This document shows positions 6,024-11,130 of a stretch of DNA of 11,130 nucleotides, piece by piece. Every line of letters begins with the position of its first letter. Position 1 is the stretch's first letter. A program made the translations under genes and the position numbers. This stretch comes from Clostridia bacterium (lineage in GTDB: Bacteria; Bacillota_A; Clostridia; Christensenellales; Borkfalkiaceae). The DNA lies in contig JAFTIG010000069.1 of assembly GCA_017457015.1 (NCBI GenBank), forward strand, positions 1 to 11,130. Reading direction: 5' to 3'. The notes beneath the pieces are model-generated. The model worked only from the letters and a program-made list of their open reading frames with translations. It searched no databases and was not told the origin of the DNA.

Positions 6024-6043
6024 TTATCTTCTCCGTAATATTT

Positions 6044-6065
6044 ATTATAACAAAATTATAACAAA
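6044..6065 (-). promoter_or_regulatory. Tandem 11-bp repeat carrying two -10-like boxes upstream of the AraC gene
   Basis: ATTATAACAAA occurs twice head to tail (6044-6054, 6055-6065). On the minus strand each copy gives TATAAT, so two overlapping -10 boxes precede the AraC-type gene. No good -35 is present at the right distance (TTTGTT at 16 bases is the best). It may be a weak or activator-dependent promoter, or a binding site. Confidence 0.4.
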
Positions 6066-6110
6066 AACAAATGCAAAAATCTTGACTTTTTATGCTATAT
6101 AATATCTCGC

Positions 6111-6300
6111 ACGGAAAATACACACTATTTCGCTCATCAACGGTGTCCGAACCAAGCGAGCCGAAGTGATACTTATCTCCACCACAAAAAAGACGGCTAA
6201 CAGCCGTCCTTCGCGTGGTGGGCTATTGGGGATTGAATTTGAACACCTTGCAAGCCTTTCAGCGCGGGTTATTTGGGCGAAAATGGGTAAAAATAAAAAA
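6111..6300. repeat. tRNA-end-like repeat with nested hairpins
   Basis: CTTATCTCCACCACAA at 6172-6187 is identical, over 16 bases, to the 3' end (with CCA and three following bases) of the tRNA-Ala at 8236-8311. CCACCAC (6179-6185) and GTGGTGG (6215-6221) form an outer inverted repeat. Inside it sits a hairpin GACGGC/GCCGTC (6192-6208), followed on the minus strand by six T, an intrinsic terminator in that direction. The minus strand beyond 6221 also reads like a tRNA 3' end (AATAGCCCACCA). No complete cloverleaf can be built on either strand, and I see no promoter or coding frame. It is probably repeat or decayed tRNA material. Confidence 0.45.
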
Positions 6301-6345
6301 TTTTAATTACTGACAAAAAAATATCTTTGCACTTATGTAAACATG

Positions 6346-6429
6346 TTGCAAAAATTTGAAAAATATGCTAAAATAAATCATCAAAAATTTGCGAAAAGGA
6401 GTTGACTGTTTATGCCGTTTGCGTATAAT
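6346..6429 (+). promoter_or_regulatory. Two possible promoters for the lipoprotein leader
   Basis: The downstream candidate is TTGACT (6402-6407), 16-base spacer, perfect TATAAT (6424-6429), with a start expected around 6436, just where the AGAC repeats begin. The upstream candidate is TTGCAA (6346-6351), 17-base spacer, TAAAAT (6369-6374). If the upstream one is used, a 16-codon frame (ATG 6412, stop about 6461, preceded by AAAAGGAG) would be transcribed as a leader peptide. Confidence 0.6.
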
Positions 6430-6434
6430 CGTTT

Positions 6435-6560
6435 AGACAGACAGACAGACAGACGGGCGTAATTATGCCGTAATACGCTCTCTTTTCGCACGCTTTTTTC
6501 TTAGGAACGACAAACCGTTTAGTATTCGGCGCATTACGCCCGTCTATTAAGCGGTTTTTT
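6435..6560 (+). promoter_or_regulatory. Structured leader with terminator-like hairpin before the lipoprotein gene
   Basis: Starts with five AGAC units (6435-6454). The 13-mer at 6451-6463 (AGACGGGCGTAAT) is the exact complement of 6533-6545. The latter lies inside the loop of a second hairpin (6512-6521 with 6548-6557, 10 bp including one G-U) that is followed by T6 (6555-6560), an intrinsic-terminator shape 28 bases before the start codon. The long-range pairing and the terminator would interfere with each other, which resembles an attenuator. I match it to no known riboswitch class. Confidence 0.5.
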
Positions 6561-6588
6561 GTTATAAAAAATCAAAGGAGCTTATTTT

Positions 6589-7824
6589 ATGAAACGAGCA
6601 AAAACAAAAATCATTACAACTCTTTTAGCCGTTACTATGGCGTTTTCTCTGACCGCTTGTACAAATCAAGACGATATAGATAACGCCGTAAACGAAGCAA
6701 CTGCCCCCTTGAACGAGCAGATAACCGAGCTTAATGCGGATATTGCCGAAAAGGAAGCAAAAATCACCACCCTTGAAGGCGAGAAAGCGGCTCTCACCAC
6801 TAAGAAAACCGAGCTTGAAGCCGACATAACTGCTCTTGAAGCGGAAAACGAAGCTCTTGAATCCGAAAAGAGCGAGCTTGAAAAGGAAAATGAAACCCTT
6901 AAAAACTGCATTAAGGGCAAGCACGGCGGAACGCTTGTTTATACCCCTAACAACGACGGTACGCATTACGGCACGTATTCCTGCTGTGGTGTGGTTACTG
7001 AAAGCGCGTCCTGTTCCGTCGATGATAGCGGAAACGGAATTACTTACATTTGGGCTGTCGATTATTCTACCTGTAAGGCAGGCGAATGTGTAGATTGCGG
7101 AGAAGCAATCGAAACGGTGAATACGGTTACTGATGAAAACGGTGTTACTACCGCCACCTTTACGAATGCGCTCTTTGAAAAGCAGTCTATAATCAATGCG
7201 GCGAATATGGATACGACCGCATTAAGTACGGCACTCACTTCTTTGCTTTCCCAGAGTGAAACGGAGATTGAAATCAACTTGCCCCAAGCCGCGTCTACCG
7301 ATATGTTCAACGCTATAAAGCAGGCTCTTTCCGCCGAAACCGTAGCGAACGGCAGTATCAATCTTACCCTTTCGGGGTGTGAGAGCATAGGTGATAGTGC
7401 GTTCCAACTTTGCACAAGCCTTACAAGCATTACGATTCCCGACAGCGTTACGAGCATAGGTTCGACGGCGTTCTATGGTTGCAGTAACCTTACAAGCATT
7501 ACGATTCCCGACAGCGTTACGAGCATAGGTTCGATGGCGTTCGGTGGTTGCACACAACTTACAAGTGTTGTGATAGGCAACGGCGTTACGAGGATAAGTT
7601 GGTCTGCGTTCGGTAGTTGCAGCAAACTCACGAACGTATATTACAAGGGTACGGCAACGGATTGGAACGGTATAAGTATCGATTCTATGGATAATGGGAA
7701 TTTGACCGACGCAACGCGTTATTATTACGTTGAAAACGAAAATGACGTTCCCGCCGACGGCGGCAAGTATTGGCACTATGACGAAAACGGCAATATCGTC
7801 GTTTGGAATACTACCGAAGAATAA
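6589..7824 (+). CDS. Lipoprotein with coiled coil and BspA-like leucine-rich repeats
   Basis: A 411-residue exported surface protein. Residues 1-24 are a lipoprotein signal peptide (basic start, hydrophobic core, lipobox LTAC with Cys24). Residues about 32-107 form a strong heptad coiled coil rich in Glu, Lys, Leu and Ala. Residues 111-175 contain a cysteine-rich segment ([19 protein letters not shown]) that could bind metal or form disulphides. Residues about 267-355 hold BspA-type LRR_5 units of 23 residues ([22 protein letters not shown] pattern). The C-terminal part ends in [14 protein letters not shown]. Such proteins are cell-surface adhesion or carbohydrate-binding candidates; no ligand is implied by context. 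Start ATG with AAAGGAG about eight bases upstream. Its GC content looks higher than its neighbours' and it sits between repeat regions, compatible with accessory origin. Confidence 0.88.
   Translation: MKRAKTKIITTLLAVTMAFSLTACTNQDDIDNAVNEATAPLNEQITELNADIAEKEAKITTLEGEKAALTTKKTELEADITALEAENEALESEKSELEKENETLKNCIKGKHGGTLVYTPNNDGTHYGTYSCCGVVTESASCSVDDSGNGITYIWAVDYSTCKAGECVDCGEAIETVNTVTDENGVTTATFTNALFEKQSIINAANMDTTALSTALTSLLSQSETEIEINLPQAASTDMFNAIKQALSAETVANGSINLTLSGCESIGDSAFQLCTSLTSITIPDSVTSIGSTAFYGCSNLTSITIPDSVTSIGSMAFGGCTQLTSVVIGNGVTRISWSAFGSCSKLTNVYYKGTATDWNGISIDSMDNGNLTDATRYYYVENENDVPADGGKYWHYDENGNIVVWNTTEE
7419..7534 (+). repeat. 47-bp exact direct repeat within the LRR region
   Basis: Bases 7419-7465 and 7488-7534 are identical over 47 bp, offset by 69 bp (one 23-residue repeat unit). 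This is recent unit duplication and a substrate for gain or loss of repeats by slippage or recombination, which would keep the reading frame. Confidence 0.9.
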
Positions 7825-7885
7825 CCCAAACAAAATAAAAAGCCTGCTACGCGAACAAACACGAACAGACTTGAAACAAAAATAC

Positions 7886-7919
7886 TGCGGTGGGCAAATC
7901 GTCCACCGCATATTTTTTT
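7886..7919 (+). terminator. Terminator of the lipoprotein gene
   Basis: Stem TGCGGTGG (7886-7893) / CCACCGCA (7903-7910), nine-base loop, then TATTTTTTT. It lies 62 bases beyond the lipoprotein stop codon. Confidence 0.88.
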
Positions 7920-7975
7920 ATCCATATAGCAAACGAAAGAAAACCCCTATTTTATGATATTACGGAAAAAGTAAT

Positions 7976-8137
7976 AAACAGTCAACAAACGGCAATATAC
8001 GGGCGGCGATAGCCGCCCGTGTGTCGGTGGCGTTAGTATTACCACGCCACCCTGTAACACTGTAACACTTTTGGGTGGAAAATAGTCGAATTTTAAGCAA
8101 AAGCCCGTCGGGTGGGTGCTTGGGTTGGGGAATAAAG
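7976..8137. repeat. Hairpin-rich intergenic block
   Basis: Contains a perfect 9-bp GC hairpin (ACGGGCGGC, loop GATA, GCCGCCCGT; 7999-8020). An 8-bp hairpin follows (GGTGGCGT / ACGCCACC; 8026-8051), then an exact tandem pair TGTAACAC (8053-8068). Then come GC-rich bases up to the tRNA terminator. A 61-codon minus-strand frame crosses it, but lacks a ribosome binding site and reads as low-likelihood coding. This looks like a dispersed intergenic repeat; copy number elsewhere is unknown. Confidence 0.45.
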
Positions 8138-8164
8138 AAAGACAATGCTTTTACGCATTGTCTT
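8131..8164 (-). terminator. Terminator downstream of tRNA-Ala
   Basis: Ten-bp perfect stem AAGACAATGC / GCATTGTCTT (8139-8148, 8155-8164) with a six-base loop. It is followed on the minus strand by TTTCTTTATT when the closing AAGAC/GTCTT pairs are included. It lies about 70 bases past the tRNA 3' end. The plus-strand side also has a later T-run (near 8171), so it may act both ways. Confidence 0.75.
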
Positions 8165-8235
8165 GTTCTCTTTTTTGGGCAAAGCCTACAACGCCGTTTA
8201 TAAAGATATAGCGTGTGTTCAAACTTTGCCGATTG

Positions 8236-8311
8236 TGGTGGAGATAAGCGGATTCGAACCGCTGGCCTTCTCGTTGCGAACGAGACGCTCTACCAACTGA
8301 GCCATACCCCC
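8236..8311 (-). tRNA. tRNA-Ala (anticodon CGC), CCA encoded
   Basis: A complete 76-base cloverleaf. The acceptor is GGGGGTA / TATCTCC with the alanine identity pair G3-U70. The D arm is GCTC-AGTTGGTA-GAGC. The anticodon stem is TCTCG/CGAGA with loop TTCGCAA (anticodon CGC, reading GCG alanine codons). The variable loop is AGGCC, the T arm is AGCGG-TTCGAAT-CCGCT, and A73 with CCA are encoded. Transcription comes from the consensus promoter at 8529-8557, but between them lies a 174-bp duplication/insertion, so the primary transcript carries an extra tRNA 5' fragment and hairpins ahead of the tRNA. RNase P cleavage at 8311 should still give a normal tRNA. Confidence 0.97.
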
Positions 8312-8360
8312 AACTCTCTACTTATTATTTAATTTTAATATATATATTATTCTCTACTTA

Positions 8361-8466
8361 CCCTAGCAGTTGGTAGAGCCCAAGGCTCTTCCGCTCTCGT
8401 GCCATAAGGGCACTCGCGGGCTTTGGCTATCAACAGTCCACCGGACTGTTGTCTTTACGCGTCGCC
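8361..8466. repeat. Cluster of three hairpins in the tRNA-linked insert
   Basis: Stems read on the plus strand are: AGAGCC/GGCTCT with loop CAA (8375-8389); CCGC...GCGG enclosing GTGCC/GGCAC (8391-8419); and CAACAGTCC/GGACTGTTG with loop ACC (8431-8451). GTTGGTAG (8369-8376) can alternatively close the first two against CTATCAAC (8427-8434), giving a branched fold. This dense, designed-looking structure without a frame suggests a structured RNA or a palindromic interspersed repeat. Confidence 0.6.
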
Positions 8467-8485
8467 CCAACTGAGCCATACCCCC
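8467..8485 (-). pseudogene. Truncated tRNA-Ala 5' fragment
   Basis: The first 19 bases of tRNA-Ala, identical to the intact gene, cut within the D loop and followed by unrelated sequence. It is the promoter-proximal copy, so it is transcribed ahead of the intact tRNA. Confidence 0.85.
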
Positions 8486-8528
8486 AACTCTCTACTTATT
8501 ATTTAGCAAAAGCACATTTTACGATAAA

Positions 8529-8557
8529 ATTATATCACTATAACAAATGAGTGTCAA
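8529..8557 (-). promoter_or_regulatory. Consensus promoter of the tRNA-Ala locus
   Basis: Minus strand TTGACA (8557-8552), 17-base spacer, TATAAT (8534-8529): a full consensus match, as expected for a stable RNA promoter. The start is near 8522, upstream of the truncated tRNA copy. Confidence 0.9.
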
Positions 8558-8616
8558 CAAAATGAAAAAAGTTTTTATTTTTTCTTTATAGCGAATTTTA
8601 TTTGAGTTTAATCACT

Positions 8617-8645
8617 TTGAATTATTGATTTTTATATGCTATAAT
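8617..8645 (+). promoter_or_regulatory. Promoter of the dGTPase-like gene (leaderless)
   Basis: TTGAAT (8617-8622), 17-base spacer, perfect TATAAT (8640-8645). The expected start, 6-7 bases on, is at 8651-8652, the ATG of the gene. An earlier in-frame ATG (8625) lies between -35 and -10 and so cannot be on this transcript. Confidence 0.75.
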
Positions 8646-8651
8646 AAAAAT

Positions 8652-9848
8652 ATGTCGAATTACAAATCGTTATCGGGTAAACTTACCCAAAGAATTAAAT
8701 CAGAAAAACAAGACGGTTCGTTTATACCTGTTGCATTTAAGGACGAGAACGCCGTTCGTAGAAAAGATAATCCACACGACTATTCAACCGTATGGCGCAA
8801 TGCTTTTATGCGTGACGCAGATAAGATAATCAACTGCCCGTTTTACAATCGTTATGCGGACAAAACGCAAGTTTTTTCCTTTTACAAAAACGACGATATA
8901 GCGCATAGAAGTCTACACGTCCAGTTAGTATCACGCACGGCGAGAACTATCGGGGCAGCCCTAAACCTTAACCTTGACTTAATCGAAGCGATTGCACTCG
9001 GTCACGATTTAGGACATACGCCTTTCGGACATACGGGCGAAAATATTTTAGATCAATTATATTATTCCCATACGGGTAGACGTTTTGCACACAATATCCA
9101 CTCGGTACGCGTACTCGATAAAATTTTTCCACTCAACGTAACGTTGCAAACCTTGGACGGTATAGCCGCACACAACGGCGAGTTGGAACTTGAAGAATAC
9201 AAGCCCGTTCCACTTTCCGACTTTAACGTATTTGATCAAGAAATAGAAAAGTGTTATATCGATCAAGAGCACGTTAAACGCCTTACACCGTCCACTTTGG
9301 AAGGGTGCGTAGTTCGCATTTCGGATATAATCGCATATTTGGGTAAAGATCGCCACGACGCGGAAAAAAGCAAAATTTTCAATACCCGTGACTTTTCCGA
9401 CTACGGTATCGGCACGATAAACGCCGAGATAGTAAATAATCTTATTGTAAACGTTATTGAAAACAGTTACGGCAAAAACTATATAAAAATGGACGAACTA
9501 CATTTTAATGCCTTAAAAATGTGCAAAAAGGAAAATTACGACAATATCTATAAAAACCCAACGTTAACAAACTCTTACGGTGCAATAAAAGATATGACCG
9601 CAATGATTTATGATAAATTACTATCCGACTTGAAAAATAAAAATCTATCGTCCCCGATTTATACTCATCACGTCGAATACCTTAACGCACCATACTATAA
9701 ACGCTCTACACCGTACGCAAACACTGAGCCTAACCAAATAGTAGTAGACTATGTAGCGAGTATGACCGACGATTATTTTATCGATCTATTTCACCACTTG
9801 TTTCCTAATAGTAATTTAGACGTAAAATATATAGGCTACTTTGATTAA
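8652..9848 (+). CDS. HD-domain dGTP triphosphohydrolase-like protein
   Basis: A metal-dependent nucleotide hydrolase of the dGTPase/HD family, cleaving dNTP to deoxynucleoside and triphosphate. Counting from the chosen Met (398 residues), VWRNAFMRDADKIINCPFYNRYADKTQVF (48-75) is the dGTPase entry segment. Metal ligands are His89 (RSLHVQLV), His118-Asp119 (ALGHDLGHTPFGH) and Asp225 (RISDIIAYLGKD). The start at 8652 is preferred over the in-frame ATG at 8625. The earlier codon lies inside the promoter, and the nine extra residues (hydrophobic/aromatic) are atypical. No Shine-Dalgarno precedes either ATG, so translation is probably leaderless. The conserved HDxGH and dGTPase N-motif make family membership firm; preference for dGTP is inferred. 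The 3' end overlaps a convergent remnant frame by 44 bases. Confidence 0.9.
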   Translation: MSNYKSLSGKLTQRIKSEKQDGSFIPVAFKDENAVRRKDNPHDYSTVWRNAFMRDADKIINCPFYNRYADKTQVFSFYKNDDIAHRSLHVQLVSRTARTIGAALNLNLDLIEAIALGHDLGHTPFGHTGENILDQLYYSHTGRRFAHNIHSVRVLDKIFPLNVTLQTLDGIAAHNGELELEEYKPVPLSDFNVFDQEIEKCYIDQEHVKRLTPSTLEGCVVRISDIIAYLGKDRHDAEKSKIFNTRDFSDYGIGTINAEIVNNLIVNVIENSYGKNYIKMDELHFNALKMCKKENYDNIYKNPTLTNSYGAIKDMTAMIYDKLLSDLKNKNLSSPIYTHHVEYLNAPYYKRSTPYANTEPNQIVVDYVASMTDDYFIDLFHHLFPNSNLDVKYIGYFD

Positions 9849-10044
9849 AACGACCATAATCATTAAGTTTGCCTAATTCATAATCTCCAACTGAATAAGC
9901 AAGTTTTGCTTGTTTAATAAACTCTTGTTGTAAGTACCTTGAGTCCATTATACTATATCCCCAAAGTTCAAACAAGTCTTCTTTACTATTCCCTTCAATA
10001 AAAATATACTCTGTAAATTTTTGATAATCAATATTATATGACAC
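9805..10044 (-). pseudogene. Gene remnant, C-terminal-type fragment
   Basis: An open frame of 79 codons starting at GTG (10044) with no Shine-Dalgarno; the frame is open upstream to a TGA at about 10080. Central residues KEDLFELWGYSIMDSRYLQQEFIKQAKLAYSVGDYELGKLNDYGRF look like real protein. From memory, the GxYxLGxLxxYG ending resembles the C-terminal part of small phage or polymorphic-toxin-associated domains, where YGQRI normally follows. Here the likeness stops and the last dozen codons are the antisense of the dGTPase-like gene end, so the natural C-terminus is missing. It lies just after the terminator of the hydrolase gene; only a weak possible promoter precedes it. It is probably a decaying fragment; low confidence in any family. 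Confidence 0.4.
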
Positions 10045-10070
10045 TAAATTTACAACAAAATTTAAAATAT

Positions 10071-10101
10071 AGAAAAATCGTCAGTAAATTACTGACGATT
10101 T
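10071..10101 (-). terminator. Terminator of the MBL-fold hydrolase gene
   Basis: Near-continuous palindrome: 13-base arms 10075-10087 and 10089-10101 around one base (practical loop 3-5 bases), followed on the minus strand by a T-run (TTTTTC). It lies about 50 bases past the stop codon at 10153. Confidence 0.85.
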
Positions 10102-10152
10102 ATTTAAAAGTGACAAAACTGAAACAATTTGTAAAAAATTAAAAACAAACAA

Positions 10153-10977
10153 TTAATACTCTGCGCCGTCGTAACTTACCGTATAACCAAACTCAGCCGC
10201 AAGTTTTTCCATCTCTTCGTGCGATGGAATATGCCAATGCGCAAAATGCGTAGCTACGATTTTGGTATTATCAGTCACCGCTCCCGACTCTCTCATTTTT
10301 GCGACTTGGTTAACCCCGTCGTACAAACTCAAATGTCCGCCGTATTTATCGGCAGGCACTCTGCCGTAAGAACAGTCTAAAAGCACAAGATCAAAAGGCT
10401 TGTCAAGTGAACGCATAAACTCAAAGTTTTGCTCGGGCATCTTTCCCGTATCAAGGCAGTAAAAAATCCGTCTATCCCCTTTGTCTATAACGTACACGAA
10501 CGCGCCGTCTTTATGGTATGCGTTCATAGGCGTAATTTTATAATCCCCTATAACCGCCGTTTCGTACGGTTTAAGCTCGATAAACTCTATACACGAGCCT
10601 AAATACTCGTCGGCAACTTCCTTACCCATAATGCGCACGAATTCGTCTTTAACGTCATACGAGCCGATCAAATAAACTTTTTCAATTTTTTTGTTCGCGC
10701 CGAAAGTAAAATTATAAAACTCTTGCGGAATAAAATGATCGTGATCCGTATGCGTTATAAGAAAGTATTTAACCGCCGTTAAGTCTATATCAAACCGCTT
10801 TGCGTTAGAGTAAGTATCCGCGCCGAAATCGACAAGCATTTCTCCGTCGATAAGCGTCTGCGTTCTCGCACGGTAGTTCTTGCCGCCAAGTTTTCTTGCC
10901 TTTACGCAATTTTCACAATTACAAAACATTGCGGGCACGCCTTCACAAGCGGCAGTGCCTAAAAGTTTTAATTTCAT
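10153..10977 (-). CDS. Metallo-beta-lactamase-fold hydrolase, PhnP-like
   Basis: A 274-residue cytosolic metallohydrolase. The N-terminus (KLLGTAACEGVPAMFCNC..C..AR..GGKNYR) is characteristic of PhnP-like MBL proteins. The Cys19/Cys21/Cys24 cluster probably binds a structural zinc. The metal motif THTDHDH (75-81) gives His76, Asp80 and His81; further ligands are expected in AYHKDGAF, CLDTGK, LDCSYG and THFAHWH. PhnP itself hydrolyses phosphoribosyl cyclic phosphate in C-P lyase operons, but no other phn gene is visible, so the substrate is unknown. The start ATG has GGGAG seven bases upstream. The preceding gene on the same strand ends 12 bases earlier, so both belong to one operon that continues outside the window. 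Confidence 0.88.
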   Translation of the reverse strand: MKLKLLGTAACEGVPAMFCNCENCVKARKLGGKNYRARTQTLIDGEMLVDFGADTYSNAKRFDIDLTAVKYFLITHTDHDHFIPQEFYNFTFGANKKIEKVYLIGSYDVKDEFVRIMGKEVADEYLGSCIEFIELKPYETAVIGDYKITPMNAYHKDGAFVYVIDKGDRRIFYCLDTGKMPEQNFEFMRSLDKPFDLVLLDCSYGRVPADKYGGHLSLYDGVNQVAKMRESGAVTDNTKIVATHFAHWHIPSHEEMEKLAAEFGYTVSYDGAEY

Positions 10978-10989
10978 AATTCTCTCCCG

Positions 10990-11130
10990 TTAAATTTTTT
11001 TAGCGTTAGCGAGCAAATATTTTTCTGCTTCGTCTGACCAAATACCGTTGTTCTTGTCGCAGATGTCCGCTAAATCAAGATAGAACTTATCGCCTGTTTC
11101 TTCTCCAACTTTTCTAAAGTCTGCAATAGC
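10990..11130 (-). CDS. C-terminal end of an unidentified gene (partial)
   Basis: An open minus-strand frame enters from the right edge and ends TAA at 10992-10990, giving the last 46 residues. It contains DKFYLDLADICDKNNG and ends WSDEAEKYLLANAKKI, an ordinary acidic, helical, soluble-looking C-terminus. The reading frame is supported by the 12-base spacing to the next ribosome binding site and start. I do not recognise the family from this fragment. Confidence 0.7.
   Translation of the reverse strand, partial: AIADFRKVGEETGDKFYLDLADICDKNNGIWSDEAEKYLLANAKKI

Larger units (their letters stand above)
8293..8505 (-). mobile_element. 39-bp direct repeats enclosing a 135-bp insert at the tRNA 5' end
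   Basis: Bases 8293-8331 and 8467-8505 are identical over 39 bp. Each copy spans the tRNA leader and the first 19 tRNA bases (GGGGGTATGGCTCAGTTGG), ending in the D loop. They enclose 8332-8466. The geometry is that of an insertion flanked by long direct repeats at the 5' end of a tRNA, leaving the distal copy intact, or of a duplication with added sequence. No gene lies in the insert, so if mobile it is non-autonomous. An inverted D-arm copy (CAGTTGGTAGAGC on the plus strand, 8367-8379) inside the insert is an exact complement of 8287-8299. Mobility is inference; the repeats are seen directly. Confidence 0.5.

Noticed and set aside
6082..6103. TTGACT followed by TATAAT on the plus strand as a promoter
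   Set aside because: The spacer is only 10 bases, too short for a sigma-A promoter.
6215..6300. Possible second tRNA on the minus strand (ending AATAGCCCACCA)
   Set aside because: No matching 5' acceptor strand, and no D or anticodon arms can be formed.
6435..6454. AGAC repeats as a CRISPR or coding phase-variation tract
   Set aside because: Far too short for CRISPR and not within a supported coding frame; kept only as a leader feature.
6412..6461. 16-codon leader peptide frame upstream of the lipoprotein
   Set aside because: A plausible ribosome binding site exists, but the better promoter lies inside this frame, so it would not be translated from that transcript; mentioned only as an alternative.
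7222..7911. Long open frame on the minus strand opposite the lipoprotein gene (about 229 codons)
   Set aside because: It is the antisense of the LRR repeats; its apparent repeats ([15 protein letters not shown] type) mirror the real gene, and there is no ribosome binding site or promoter.
7960..8145. 61-codon minus-strand frame across the hairpin block
   Set aside because: No ribosome binding site, it crosses two strong hairpins and the tRNA terminator, and its composition looks non-coding.
8625..8651. Upstream ATG giving the dGTPase-like protein nine more residues
   Set aside because: It lies between the -35 and -10 boxes of the only promoter and has no Shine-Dalgarno; the start at 8652 fits the transcript.
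9057..9356. 99-codon minus-strand frame inside the dGTPase-like gene
   Set aside because: Antisense shadow of a strongly conserved enzyme frame; no start signals.

Overview
The window looks like a chromosomal segment of a low-GC Gram-positive bacterium, most likely an uncultured gut-type member of the Clostridia (Bacillota). Pointers are strong AAGGAG ribosome binding sites, near-consensus sigma-A promoters (TTGACA-17-TATAAT), an ECF transporter S component, an OhrR-type regulator, a BspA-like leucine-rich-repeat lipoprotein and a CCA-encoding tRNA-Ala. I see no phage, transposase or CRISPR array.

Layout. Positions 1-380 are non-coding: a perfect 20-bp-arm palindrome and poorly defined repeats. 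From 3900 leftwards the minus strand carries three transcription units in series: (i) a HAD phosphatase and an ECF S component, (ii) an S24/S26-type signal-peptidase-like protein overlapping proA, and (iii) a 30-codon small gene. The -35 box (TTGACA) of units ii and iii lies inside the terminator hairpin of the unit before it. Divergently, positions 3959-5090 form a peroxide-response module. A glutathione-peroxidase-family gene and an ohrR-like regulator each have their own promoter, and both share a near-identical AT-rich operator-like block. A bidirectional terminator separates them from a convergent AraC/GyrI-type regulator (5121-6023).

Positions 6024-6588 hold a tRNA-end-like repeat, a minus-strand terminator hairpin and a structured leader that begins with five AGAC units. 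The leader precedes a secreted, lipid-anchored coiled-coil/LRR protein (6589-7824). Positions 7825-8651 are non-coding apart from tRNA-Ala(CGC) on the minus strand. The 5' end of that tRNA and its leader are duplicated 174 bp upstream, with a hairpin-rich 135-bp segment between the copies. Next come an HD-domain dGTPase-like gene that appears leaderless, a convergent gene remnant, and a metallo-beta-lactamase-fold hydrolase preceded by the tail of another gene that runs off the window.

What works together: OhrR probably controls the Gpx-like peroxidase and itself. The signal-peptidase-like gene and proA are translationally coupled. ProA handles the second step of proline synthesis; proB is not in the window. 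Most other genes are housekeeping. The unusual material is regulatory architecture (promoters in terminator loops, leaderless starts, an attenuator-like leader) and the interrupted tRNA locus. No complete novel multi-gene system is evident.
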